Assembly (NCBI GenBank): GCA_021464245.1
Contig: JADCRB010000016.1
Span: 5,573,250 to 5,637,249 of the forward strand
Length of the DNA: 64,000 bases
From: Carallia brachiata
Taxonomy: Eukaryota > Streptophyta > Magnoliopsida > Malpighiales > Rhizophoraceae
Reading direction: 5' to 3'
Under the pieces are notes generated by a model that made no database searches, had not been told where the DNA came from, and saw only the letters and a program-made list of their open reading frames with translations. A program made the translations under genes and the position numbers. Positions 46,572 to 57,930 of the stretch are shown here, piece by piece. Each line of letters opens with the position of its first letter. The first letter of the stretch is position 1.

Positions 46572-46768
46572 TATCCAATCACTATCTTAAAGGGCTTCAT
46601 CTATGTTTTTAGGTTCGATTTGAGAGATAAAATATGAAAACATACAAATATTATTAACACTTGAACGAGTTCTTACCCCATAGGAAGGGTCACCAAAGAT
46701 GGTATTTCCTTCCACATACCTTTTATCCTTTTTTCCAAGAGGTTCCCTTGCTCACAAGGTGGTTCTTA

Positions 46769-47925
46769 TTATTGAATTTCTTGTCTAACCACCTCATATG
46801 TAGTCTCTTGAGATATCTCTTCATTAGAATGTAGAAACTCCACATCTTCATCTTCTTCATCCAAGTAGTAACCTCCATGTTTACCTATATCATTAACAAA
46901 TTCTTTTTCCTCTTTTGGAGAAGGATTAGAATCATAAAAAATAACATGAATTGACTCTTCAACTACCAAAGTTCTCTTGTTAAAAACTTTATAAGCCTTA
47001 GATGTGATAGAGTAATCGAAGAAAATAACTTCATCAATCTTGGCATCAAATTTTCCAATAAAGCCTTTTACATTGTTAAAAACATGACATTTATAACCAA
47101 AAGATGAAAATAACTGATATTAAGCTTTCTTCCTCTAAATAATTCATATGGAGTTTTGTTTAAAAAAGGACGAATTATAGCCTTGGCCCAAAAATATTTA
47201 GGTAAGGTATTTTCACAAAGCATAATCATTGCCATTTCCTCTAAGGTCCTATTTTTCCTTTCCACAACACCATTTTGTTAGGGAGTTTTAGGAGCCGAAA
47301 AATTGTGAGATACCCCAACTTTTTCTCAAAATTGTTACAAGCCAAGGTTTTCAAACTCCTTACCATGGTCACTCCTTATGCTTATGATCTTCATCCCTTT
47401 TTCATTTTGAATCTTTCGACCAGAATCAATGAAGGCATTCACGACTTCACTCTTACATGCAAGAAAGAATACCCAAGTAAATCTAGAATAGTCATCAACA
47501 ATCACAAGACCATATTGTTTTCCACCCAAACGTTTAGTTCTAGTAGGACCAAACAAATCAATATGAAGCAATTCTAAAATTTTTAAAGTGGAAAAACAAT
47601 ATTTTGCTTTGAAAGAAGTTTTTATTTGCTTACCCTTAGCACATGCATCACACAACTTATTCTTTTCATACTTAAGTTTCGGCAAACCTCTCACTAAATC
47701 AAGCTTAGATAATTTTGAAATGATATTCATGTTAGTATGTCCAAGCTTTCTATGCCAAATCCAAGGTTCTTCTTCCTTTAAAGAAACAAAACATCCTCCA
47801 AATGTGACACATCCTCCATCCTTGCTTTTTAGTGTGGAGAAAAATGATACTTCTCCGGTCATATGCCTAGCACATTCACTATCAAGGTACCAAATGGCAT
47901 CTTCTTTAAAATATGTTGCTTTCAA
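46769..47925 (-). pseudogene. Copia C protease and integrase
   Basis: IWYLDSECARHMTG: the protease DSG reads DSE here. A deletion then joins VTFGG directly to CFVSLKEEEPWIWHRKLGHT. The integrase HHCC (LCDACAKGKQ) and core (LLHIDLFGPTR, IRSDHGKEFEN) lie at 47335-47800. The segment with ERKNRTL is in another frame at 47068-47265. The tail VVEESIHVIFYDSNPSP follows at 46900-46969. Several frame breaks. Confidence 0.87.
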
Positions 47926-47968
47926 TCACTTTTGTACCTACAAAACAAGATGTAGAATATTTTGGTAC

Positions 47969-49722
47969 CTATTTCTTTTTGGGTCCTTCAATGTTATAAC
48001 AATTATTCTTCTTCATTGAATCTTTTACTATCCATACTTGTTGGAATTTCCTAGGCTTTGTCCAAGCTTTAGAAGATGACACATAATTTTTAATGTAGGA
48101 CTTGTTAGGGTCATTAGGTCTTCTAAGTCTACAATTATGAGATTTGTGTCTTTTTTTATGACAATAAAAACATGATACAACATTTTTCTTTTCCTTTATG
48201 GGATTAGACTTGTTTTTAACAAGGTAGCCTAAACTGGATTTGTGAAAAATTTTCTTTTGAAAAGATAACATCTCATCTAATTTTTTGCTCCCTAATATGA
48301 ATTTTAAAAAGGATTTTTCCAAATTTGAATTTTTCTAAATTTTGAATTCTTTTCTTTAAGATCCTCTACTTCTTTTTTTAAAGTAAGATGTAAATTTTCT
48401 TTGATGTTAGGGGCCTCTCTTAATGTTGCAAGCTCTTATTTAACTAAATTTAACTCACCACAAGTTGATTTATGAGCTATTTTAATCTTTTCTAGTTCTT
48501 CTTTTAAGAGATTATTTTTCAAGACAACTTCATCTTTCTCTAGAAAAAGTTTCTCACATGTTTTATTTTGCTCTTTATATTGTTTATATTTCCTTTTAAA
48601 TGTGATCAATAACTCATCAAAATCTTCTCTAAGTTCTTCATAGAAAGGAAGATCTATTACCTCATTGTGACTTTCATCATCTTCCTCAAGGCCATGAGTG
48701 CCATGTATAATACTTGCTCTTTCTAATCTTCATCATCACTTTCACCCCATCTTACAAGAAATGCTTTCTTACCTTTTTTACCTTTCTTTTTTTTTTAGAT
48801 TGGGACAATATACCTTGAAGTGTCTGGGTTGGTTGCATTCAAAACAAAAAAGCCCTTCTTCTTCTTAGCTTTTGTTGGACACTTCTTTCTTGAAGTTCCT
48901 TCTTCTTTTGGGATATTTCATCATCTTCTTGAACCTTTTGACAAAAAGAGCAAGTTCTTCATCATCAATGCTTGAATCACTTTCAACGTCACTTTCATCA
49001 TCCTTTTGAGGTTTCAAAGAGTCTTGGCTTTAGCTTTGAGTGCTACATGTTTTGAGGATGATTCTCCTTGTGGTAATGCACTTCTCCTTTTGAGTTTGAT
49101 CTCATGAGTCATCAAAGACCCAACCAACTCTTCCATGGTTAGCTCCTCCACGTTGTGAGTTTCTTCAATGGAATTAATTTTCATTTCGTATTCCTCATTC
49201 ATCGAATTCATTAATTTCTACACAATTTCACCATTTCCAAACACTTTGCCAAGATCAGTTAGTCCATTAGCAATAATCATAAGTATATCATACACACTTT
49301 TAACCGACTCATTTGGTCTCATAGTGAAAAATTCAAATTCTGCCAAGTTTAACTTTTCTAACTTTTAATGTCCCTTCATTTGAGAGACACAACATATCTC
49401 AAATTTCTTTAGCAATTTTATAATGTTTGATGGTGTTATATTCACTTCTAGCTATAAAATTTTTTAAGTAATAATATGCTCTTTCATCTATTTGGCTTTT
49501 CTTAAAGTCCTCTTCATCCCATTTTTCTATTGGTTTTTCTCTCAAGGTTTTCACTCCCTTATCATCAACAACTTCTTCCTTAGGCACATATGGTCCATCT
49601 ACTATACTTAACCAAACTCTCATCCCCTTAGATTTAAGATAACTTTCCATATGATCTTTATATTATTGAAAATCACTACCATCAAAGAAAGGTCTCCGAT
49701 TTTCATTAGATGAGGATTCCAT
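47969..49722 (-). pseudogene. Copia C gag with two zinc knuckles
   Basis: Start ATG 49720-49722. The capsid-like part is at 49650-49399 and on to 49211 in several frames. Next comes the additional segment 49043-48702 with a knuckle of CX2CX4HX4C type (CFECNQPRHFKVYC, near 48800-48845) and basic tails. The acidic DLPFYEELR segment follows, then coiled-coil-like sequence, and the second knuckle CFYCHKKRHKSHNC near 48130-48185 within the open frame 48322-47969. Frameshifts throughout. Confidence 0.85.
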
Positions 49723-49764
49723 GGGGATCCCTGAAGGATGTTAAGCCTTACAAGTGAGGTTAAA

Positions 49765-49775
49765 CTTTGATACCA
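49765..49775 (-). other. Copia C primer binding site (mutated)
   Basis: TGGTATCAAAG on the minus strand, two bases from the 5' LTR; one G-to-A change from the element A site. Confidence 0.85.
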
Positions 49776-49777
49776 AA

Positions 49778-51225
49778 TGTTGGTCCCTCGGGTGAAGCCT
49801 AGAGGGGGGTGAATAGCCTTCACAAAAGAAATCCTCCAATAAAATTTTTGCAAATGAATGTAAACAAGAGATTGAAAGAGATACAATATCGAATTTTACA
49901 AGGTTTACCAAATAGCTATGTCTTTGGTCTTCTCAACAATCCCTCTCGTGGAAATTCTTGAGAGTTCAACTATAAGGATGCCTTTTGGTGCACCAATCAC
50001 CACTATATAGTTTACAAGAAGACTCTGCAAACACCTTTGGCCTGCTTTCAAATCGGTTATTGCACAAGTCCCACTTGCCAACACCAATTTCCCTTTTTTT
50101 TTTGGGTTTTCCTTCTTGGAGTTCAACCCTAACTCTTGACAAGATGATCCTCACAAGTCCCACTTGGGAGCTCTCACCTATTCTCACAATGTGTTACAAT
50201 ACAAATGAAATTTACTAGCTTGAATGCTAGTTTTACAATGGAAGCACTTAGAGCAAAGAAAGCATTTTTCTTTGAAAGAGATTATACAATGCTTGAAAAT
50301 AACTTTCTTCACTTCTTATATCAGTAAAAACACCTTCAAGTGATGTTTAAGTAGCTACAAGATAGGTTAGCAACTTGTTAAAGTCGTTGCCATAGGTTCA
50401 CATGCATGCTTTATTGTTTGCCTCTTGACAGCTTTGCATTAATTCTGTTGTCTGACACCTTCTGGTAGAACGACTATAACTTTGTTCAGACAACTTGAAA
50501 AATTGCGATTTCTTTTTTTATTATTTAGTAGACTATCAGAGCTCTTTACCCACCAAATTTGACTATTTTTGAATGTGTATAGCATAGTCAAATAAATGTT
50601 GGAATAGAGACATTAAAGTTTCATTAGACAGTCCGTACACTTTTAGTAGAATGTTAATATCTTGGAAAAGACTTTGAATTTGATGCGATTATTTTTGCAT
50701 TGCTTACTAGACAGAACAAGGAATCTACACACAAAATTTCGTATTCAAATTCATTGTGTGCTCTTCTAGGCAGCCATTGCAATTTACTCTATGTGCACTG
50801 AAGGTTCCTGACAACTTGCATCCTCTTGGTATAAAATTCATAAGTTTTTCTCTACGGCTCCAAAAATTGCACGACCAATCTCGTTTGAAATTATACTTAT
50901 AGTCTTGTAAAACTATATTATTTTAGCCCCAAAATATTTCTCAATTGAGTGAGCTTGATACCTGAAATTTGCCCAAACAGTTTTGCTCTTGTGCTGTCTT
51001 TCTAAGATAGTTGCTTAATAAGGCCAATTTGATCTTTCTCTTCCTTGCACATGTGAGATGGCATATGTAAGCCTCTTTGTCTTGAACCTAAATTGTATAC
51101 TTGAAGAACATACAAATGAAATTCACTTGTACTTTTGTTAGATTGGTTCATAACTCATCATCAAAACATGAATTCACACTTATAACAATTTCTTAATATA
51201 TGCATGGCGTGTGAATTTTCCAACA
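49778..51225 (-). repeat. Copia C 5' LTR
   Basis: 1448 bp, TGTTGG to CCAACA in plus reading, pairing with 43432-44812. Confidence 0.93.
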
Positions 51226-51230
51226 GAAGA

Positions 51231-52460
51231 GCAACACCACGACAAAACGTTAACAATACAAAAGGTATCTAAAGCTCTTCAAAGCCTTCTCGCTAACCTT
51301 CAAGTACTTTTGGTGCTGCAATCACCCAAGGTCTAGCGTAACCAAGTCTGCAAGGCTTTTCATGCCTCAACAGGATCTTTGCCTTCAGGTGATTCCAACT
51401 CAAGAGATGATCAGATGCCCCAAAATTACATCACATGATACTAGGCTATCTGATTCTCTGATGAGGATTTTTTGTTGGGATCCAAGCCCCACAATCGACG
51501 ACCCTATGTATTGAGATACACAAGAGAGTAGAGGATCTGACGCATCCTAATTGACGATGGCTCAATAGTCAATATCATTTTAAATCCACCATGAAGCGGC
51601 TCAGCATCAGCATTGTTGAATTGTCAATGAGTCGCTTGATGATTCACAGTTTAAATCAACGAGGACAGAGAGTAATTGGTATGATTCGCCTAGACCTAAC
51701 CATCAGTGACCTTACTTCTAGTACTTTGTTCCATGTAATCGATGCACGTATCACATACAAGATGTTGTTCAGTCGCTGATGGATTTATGGAAATAGAGTT
51801 ATGCTTTTAAGTCTGCACCAATGCTTCAAATACTACAAGGATGACATCCAGAAGGTCCACACCGACTTGAAGCCATTTGATAATGCTGAATCACACTTTG
51901 CAAACATAATCTTTTATATTAACACGAACAATCTTGAGATTGTTCTCTCGAATGTTCCCTTCATTAGGGAGGTCTCGAAGAAGGTGGAAGTTGTCTCGCT
52001 CTCAAACTCCAATAGACGAAAAGCTACCGCAACCTGCTGAACTTCGCTTGCAAGAAACTGCATCTCTAAGTCCCACTCCAATCCTACTCTATGTGCCAAA
52101 GTCACAACGTCTATATGGTCAATCTCCTTTCTTTTATTGCAATGATCTCAAACAAAAAAGAGGAAATGTTGAACCTAAGACAAAGGAGCTTCACAGTCTG
52201 AAGGAGACTCACACTACCAATACCAAACACTGATCCAATCTTGACCTCACAACTGCTAAATGGTTTTGTTAGACCACTCACAGAGGTAATTGAATGTGGC
52301 TCGCTCCCAAAGAAAAAAACTGACGAAGGATTCGATCTTAACGAATACAGGCTCTTCGGCAAGGGAGGTTATGACATCTCAAATCCATGCATGGCACCAC
52401 TGTTCAATCTTCAAAGTCTCTACCCAGCCTAGGCTATCAGGAGAAGTCACCTGTGAGATT
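51231..52460 (+). pseudogene. Gypsy-2 gag end and aspartic protease
   Basis: Gag resumes after copia C. The protease site ILIDDGS is at 51544-51564 (the motif is normally D-[TSG]-G, here DDGS). It is followed in another frame by LSMSRLMIHSLNQRGQRVIG, FHVIDARITYKMLFSR (about 51735-51780) and LHQCFKYYKDDIQKVHTDLK (51810 on). KKTDEGFDLNEYRLFGKGGY (52308 on) belongs to the linker to reverse transcriptase. Several stops. Confidence 0.8.
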
Positions 52461-52559
52461 GCGTTGAATAGTCGAAACTGATAACCTAATGCGCGTGCCA
52501 TTACCATCGCCACCAAGTAGGAGAGACTCAGTCAAGTAAAGAAGGGGAAGTCAAATCCT

Positions 52560-53990
52560 CTACATTTCACGTCACAATTAGTGAGGAAGCTAAATCTGAC
52601 TCATCAGACGATGAAGTAAAGAGGCTTCTCCGAAACTCGAAGATGGTGATCAAGCCACCATTGATGAACTCAAGGAGGTCAATCTTGTTCCCAGAAGATC
52701 CCCGACCTGCATTTGTGAGTGCCTTACTCACACCAGAAGAGGAGAAAAAATACGTCCAAGCATTAAGTCAATACAAGGATGTATTCACATGGAGTTACAA
52801 AGAAATGCCTGGACTTGACCCGAAGATTGTAATGCACCGTTTAACAGTAAAGAAGGGTGTTTGTCCAATTAAGCAACGACAATGACTACTCTGCCATGAG
52901 CTTATTCTACGAATTGAGGGAGAAGTCAACAAGCTAATCAATGCTGGCTTCATCCGGGAAGTCACCTATCCAACGTTGATAGCAAATATAGTCCTAGTGA
53001 GAAAGAAGAATGAACAACTAAGGGTTTGTGTCGACTTCAAAGACCTTAATCAGGTCTGCCCAAAAGATGACTTTCCGTTGCCCATAACAAAAATCATTGT
53101 CCATGCAACTATTGGCCACAAAGCATTATCCCTCATGGATGGTTCTTCAAGTTACAACCAAATTAGGATGGCACCAGAAGATGAGGAATTGACGGCATTC
53201 TGCATGCCAAAGGAATATACTACTACAAAGTCATGTCATTTGGGCTAAAGAATACTGGCACCACTTACCAGCATGTCACGCAAAAGATTTTCGACAACAT
53301 GCTACACAAAACTGTAGAATGCTATGTCGATGACCTAGCGGTAAAGATTAAGGAGCGTGAAGATCATCTAAATGACCTCAATGTGGTGTTTGAAAGGCTT
53401 CGCAAGCATCAGCTTAGGATAAACCCTCTCAAATGTGCATTTGGTCTCATATCAGGAAAGTTTCTTAGATTTGTGGTACGTCATCGTGGCATTGAAGTTG
53501 ATCAGTCAACGACTAAGGCAATTTAGAAGATGCCTGAACCTAAAAATCTTTATGAGCTATGAAGTCTACAAGGAAAAACTGGCCTACATTCGTCGTTTCA
53601 ACTCAAACTTAGTTGGGAGGTGTCAACCTTTCCACCGATTGATGAAAAAATATGCCAACTTCGAGTGGACGAAGCTTGTAGCAAAGCCTTCGAAAGTATA
53701 CCTTTCTAATCCACCAGTCCTAGGTGCTCCAATTCAAGGGAAACTACTGACTCTCTACATCGTAACACAAGAAAGATCTTTAGGAGCTTTGCTGGCACAG
53801 GAGAATGAGCAAGGAAAGGAAGTTTCCCTATACTATCTGATCAAAAAATTAAACGGTCCAGAGTTGAACTACTCGCCCATCGAAAAGATATCTCCGGTAC
53901 TCTTCTTTGCCATTGATAAGCTGAAGCACTACATGCAAGCTCACACGATTTGCCTCATTGCTAGCACCTATCCTAGCAAATATATCTTGT
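52560..53990 (+). pseudogene. Gypsy-2 reverse transcriptase and first RNase H
   Basis: FTWSYKEMPGLDPKIVMHRL, then INAGFIREVTYPTLIANIVL, VCVDFKDLNQVCPKDDFPLP (about 53023-53085), LMDGSSSYNQIRMAPED, and the catalytic YVDD at 53323-53334. The connection domain and a first RNase H (LGAPIQGKLLTLYIVTQERS, SPIEKISPVLFFAIDKLKHY) follow, where the catalytic Asp position is Thr. That fits the degenerate RNase H reported for Tat elements. Frameshifts near 53220 and 53520 and one TGA at 52883 break it. Confidence 0.88.
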
Positions 53991-54174
53991 CTAGACAGTC
54001 TTATAGGATGACTTGCTAAGTGGATAGTAATACTACAAAGTTACAATATTGCATACGACCCTCAAAGGGTAATCAAAGGGCAAGCTTTAGCTGATTTTTT
54101 TGTGGATCATCGTACCCTGTCTAATTGAAAGTTTACAAATGATCTTCCAAATAAAAAAGTCGTTTTATATTGAG

Positions 54175-54600
54175 ACATTGCCACCATGGGCAATGTTCTT
54201 TGACGGTACAGCGAGACGTGACAGTGCTGGTGCCGATGTAGTATTTGCCACTCCCCAACAATAAATATTACCATATACTATCATCTTTAACGAATTGTGC
54301 TCAAATAGTGTCGTCGAGTACCAAGCATTAATCAATGGTCTCCAAATGACTATTGACATGAAGATTCCAATGATAGAAGTTTATGGAGATTCTCAGCTCA
54401 TCATCAATCAACTTACTGGGTTGTATGATGTAAAGAAATAAGATCTTCCACCTTACTATCGACACTCTCGACAACTGATGAATGAATTTGAGAGCGTCAC
54501 CTTAGAGCATGCTCCTTATAGAGAAAAGTCTCAGGCAGACGCGTTGGCTTATCTGGCTACCTCTCTCGCAAAGTCGAAAATCCAAGCTATAATTATTACT
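54175..54600 (+). pseudogene. Gypsy-2 second (additional) RNase H
   Basis: WAMFFDGTARRDSAGADVVF (about 54188-54247), VEYQALINGLQMTIDMKIP, IEVYGDSQLIINQLTG and SQADALAYLAT. The D, E, D and D catalytic positions are recognisable. Its place between the first RNase H and integrase marks a Tat-type element. Only a few stops. Confidence 0.85.
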
Positions 54601-54879
54601 GTATGTCAGAAGTGGATCGTGCCAACGAATGATGAAAGAAAGTAAAATAGATAATCTGTCTCTATGTGTCTTACTGAAAACGATGATTGGTGTCAACCAA
54701 TCATTGACCACCTATAGCATGGAAATTTACCTGAAGATCGAAATCACAAGAATGCTTTGTATCGTAGACCTTTTGATGGAGTTTACTTCGTTGTCTGGGC
54801 AATAAAGAGGCAAAACAAGCTCTTGTAGAAGCACATTCTAGCATCTGTAGCGAACATTAATCGGACCTAAGTTGCACTT

Positions 54880-55885
54880 CCAACTCAAAAGGATAGGACA
54901 CTACTAGCCAATTTTGGTACGTGATGCATTGGAATTTGCCAAAACTTGTCAAACATGGCAATTTTATGCAAATTACATACATCAACTATCAAAGCCACTA
55001 CATCCAACTATTTCGTCCTGACCCTTTGAAGCTTGGGGACTTGATTTTGTAGGCCCTCTGCTGAAGTCATCCTCAAGTCATCTTTATATTCTTGCAACAA
55101 CAGATTACTTCTCAAAATAAGCCAAAGCTATTCCACTTAGAGAAGTACAAAAGGAACATGTTGTCAATTTTATCTGAATTCATCTAATCTATCATTATAG
55201 GGTTCCTCAATTCATCATCACTGATAACGGCAAGTAGTTCTACAGCAGTTTGATGGATAGCTCTGCAAAATGTTCAAGTTCAAAAAATACAAGTCATCGA
55301 TGTACAACGCCTCGGCCAATGGCTTAGCAGAAGCATTTAAATACCTTGTGCACCTTGTTGCGAAAAGTAGTCTCCAAATCCAAAAGAGATTGACATGATA
55401 GAATTCCTAAGACCTTATGGGCATATCCCACAACTTATCGGACTCCAACACAGGCGACATCGTATGCACTTGCATATGGTGTCGAAGCAATACTACCGTT
55501 AGAAACGCAAATCCCATCTCTTCGTATGGCTATTCTGGAAGCCCTCACACAGGAAGAAAATCCCCGACTGCGTTTGGATGAGTTAAAAGCCCTTGATGAG
55601 AAAAGACTCCAAGCAGAACAGTAACTTGAGTGCTACCAAGGTCGACTTACTAATGCATTCAACTGCATAGTTTGCCTACGATAATTCCAAGCTGGTGATC
55701 TTGTTCTTGTAGTACGACAACCCATCAACTTGAAGCACTGACCTGGTGACAAGCTCATTTCCAAATGGGACGAGTCATACTTAGTACAAGAAGCTTATGC
55801 CCATAACGCTTACATGCTGTCAGACCAATAAGGTGTCCAAATTGGCTTGATCAACAGTAAATTTCTAAAGCATTATTATGTATAG
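54880..55885 (+). pseudogene. Gypsy-2 integrase, end of pol
   Basis: AKTCQTWQFY (zinc-binding end), FEAWGLDFVGPLLKSSSSHL (about 55025-55085), TDYFSK, FIITDNGK (about 55215), then a decayed middle part with the Glu region. AYPTTYRTPTQATSYALAYG, the C-terminal FQAGDLVLV and the final FLKHYYV follow, with stop TAG 55883-55885. The usual GPR/KP-type C-terminal domain, no chromodomain. Several stops at former Gln codons. Confidence 0.85.
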
Positions 55886-56443
55886 ATATGTAAAAAAAAA
55901 AAAAAAAAACAAATTTCAAAGAAAAAAAGAAAAGGAAAGAAGAAAAATTAAAAAAAAAATTTTGAAGCACAAAGCCTAAAATCCAAGTCGAGAGCCCAAA
56001 TCTAGAGCCTAAGTCCAAACCAGAGCCCAAAACCCAATTCCAAAACCCTAGTTCAAATCCAATTCCCAAAAAACTCCGGCCCAAATCCAAACTTCAACTT
56101 GAAAACCCAAGTCCGAATCCAAAGGCTAAAAAAGTCGAGCCCAAACTTGAACCCGAAAACCCAAATCCAAATTCAAAACCCAAAACCCAAGTCTAACGCC
56201 CAAATCCAAATTCAAATCTAAAACCCAAAAACCAAAATCAAAATCTATTCTAAAACTCCTAGCTTGCATGAGTATAAATTGTGAGCGGCTCAAAATTCAG
56301 TCCAAAACTCTTGACCCGTATGAGTATAAACTGTGAACAACCCAAAAATATAAAAGTGATTGAGGGTTTGAGTCTAAATCATTGCTTTATTCTCAACTCT
56401 CCTTCACTGCATATCAAACTTTTGCTCCTTTTCAGCAACAAAA
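55886..56443 (+). repeat. Purine-rich and AACCC-type degenerate repeats after Gypsy-2 pol
   Basis: A-rich run (55888-55968), then irregular repeats of CCCAAATCCAA/AAACCCAAGTCC words (about 55970-56245), then a stretch ending in a pyrimidine tract and CAG at about 56434, just before the WOX-like start. No coding similarity. Confidence 0.65.
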
Positions 56444-57114
56444 ATGGAACTAGCTGTAGGACGTCAGAACAGAAAAAAAAGATAGGTCACCCTACATTAG
56501 ATGGCACCCAGCTTCGGCATAACTACAAATCTTGGAGGAGGTCTTCTGCAACAATACTATTCCTAATACATCACAGCTCTCCCAACTTGTTTCACGACTA
56601 CAGTTGTACAGAGTAGTTGAAAAAAAAAATGTGTATTTCTAGTTTTAGAACTAGAGAAATAGGGAGAGATCAGCACAAAGAGCTACTATTTCTATAGTAA
56701 AACCTATTTATCCCACCACTGTTGTTCCTGTGATGGATCTCACCAATGTCGCTTTGTCCTCAAATGAAGTTGCAGCTCCAAGCTCTACTATTATAGTGGT
56801 CCCTCAAGGCAATTTTGACCAAAGCTATAGCTAGATGCAATGCATAAAATAGTTTTGGAGGTTTTTATTCCTTATCATACAGAGCCTCAAGCTCTAACTA
56901 GGGGATCATCCCTTATGGGCAGTTCAATTCAGAAGGAAATTTTGCACCAGGAGGGATCTATTCTAGCAAGACTTTGTCTCTCTTTCTTGAATACGCCGGT
57001 GACGTCAATTGACAAGAAGGTTCCAGTAGCACTGACGTAACCAGCCTGTCAAACGAGGACTTGATTGACCTAAAGCTATGCCTCGAGCCCCACAAGGTCG
57101 ACCGACAAAAATAA
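56444..57114 (+). pseudogene. WUSCHEL-like homeobox (WOX-like) extra gene of Gypsy-2
   Basis: Likely start ATG 56444, 8 bases after a CTCCTTTTCAG acceptor-like site. A frame change lies in the A-run at 56472-56480. The homeodomain at 56499-56684 reads RWHPASA, stop, LQILEEVFCNNTIPNTSQLS, QLVSRLQLYRVVEKKNVYF, then a recognition helix with stops at the positions where WOX proteins have W and Q, and ends RNRERSAQRA. All these stops fit C-to-T or G-to-A changes. VMDLTNVALSS follows in frame (56730). After a second frame change comes KTLSLFLEYAGDVN (56968-57009, WUS-box-like), then IDLKLCLEP (57064-57090, EAR-like), stop TAA 57112-57114. The same order as in 15800-16429 supports a shared ancestral protein. 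Same strand as pol. Family call from motifs only. Confidence 0.72.
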
Positions 57115-57927
57115 GGTGCAACGACTTCTATAGCACTGCCTTGACTTTTGCAATACGTGTTGGCCATTGCCTCATTTGTCTCTTATGGAAGAAAGAGATG
57201 TAAAGGGACCCCCATCTGATTCAGCATATCCTTCTTTGACTTTTGCAAAAAAAAAAAAAAAGTAGCTTTTATTGTGCATATATTTCTTGTATTCTCAAAT
57301 CACAAAACTCACCCTTTAGCTTTTCTTTCTCTCTGAAGAAAGAAGACAATTAGTCCCTGTGCTTTCCTTTTCAGGAAATCCTTCAATCAAGGAGTTGGAG
57401 ACACAGAAGTTAGAAAGAAAACGAGTCAAGAGATCTTTGCAGCTCAACCTCTAACGCCTTTATGATCGATAAAGTTTCAACTGCTCTCCTTAGTTTACAC
57501 TTATCACAACGTGCAGAAAAGTTGTGATCATTCTCATAGGTTCACAGATGCGACGAGAGATTGAGAAGTTCCAACTACTCTCTTTAAGTCACGATATATA
57601 GAGGAATCATAACGACAACTCATCTCTCTATAAGTTGGCCTTGTAATTCTATGGTACTAGACCCTTTCTATGGGGAGGTTTAAGTTCTTTGTCTACTAGA
57701 TCATCCTTATTGGAACCATGAAACTTCAATTTTTATATTAGTTGGAGGGATGACATCCACAAAGGCATATCAAGTTCTATAGAAGGCCAACAGTAGCCAG
57801 GCTAGTTGGAGTTAAAGACTTGAAAATTCAATTTTCGTCAAGACATCTCAAGTTTCAAGCTGGACTTCAAGACTCGGTTCAGATCACATCTCCAGGGTTC
57901 TTCCTCACCAAGCCTTGATGTGGGGGT
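57115..57927 (+). other. Gypsy-2 3' untranslated region and polypurine tract
   Basis: No coding similarity. The first ~70 bp (GTTGGCCATTGCCTCATTTGTCTC) weakly resemble the sequence after the copia A WOX-like frame (16480-16500). The polypurine tract TGATGTGGGGGTATT abuts the LTR at 57931. Confidence 0.6.
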
Positions 57928-57930
57928 ATT

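Larger units (their letters stand above)
43432..51225 (-). mobile_element. Copia element C, full length but decayed
   Basis: 7794 bp with perfect GAAGA duplications (43427-43431 and 51226-51230). LTRs at 43432-44812 (1381 bp) and 49778-51225 (1448 bp), primer site, and gag-pol as in copia B but with more frameshifts and deletions. It is the only one of A, B and C to keep a 342-bp gag segment with an additional zinc knuckle. It interrupts Gypsy-2 gag. Confidence 0.94.

Noticed and set aside
56281..56616. Possible env-like reading frame after Gypsy-2 pol
   Set aside because: The 111-codon frame has no transmembrane segment or env signature and is out of frame with the WOX-like homeodomain motifs, which explain the region better.
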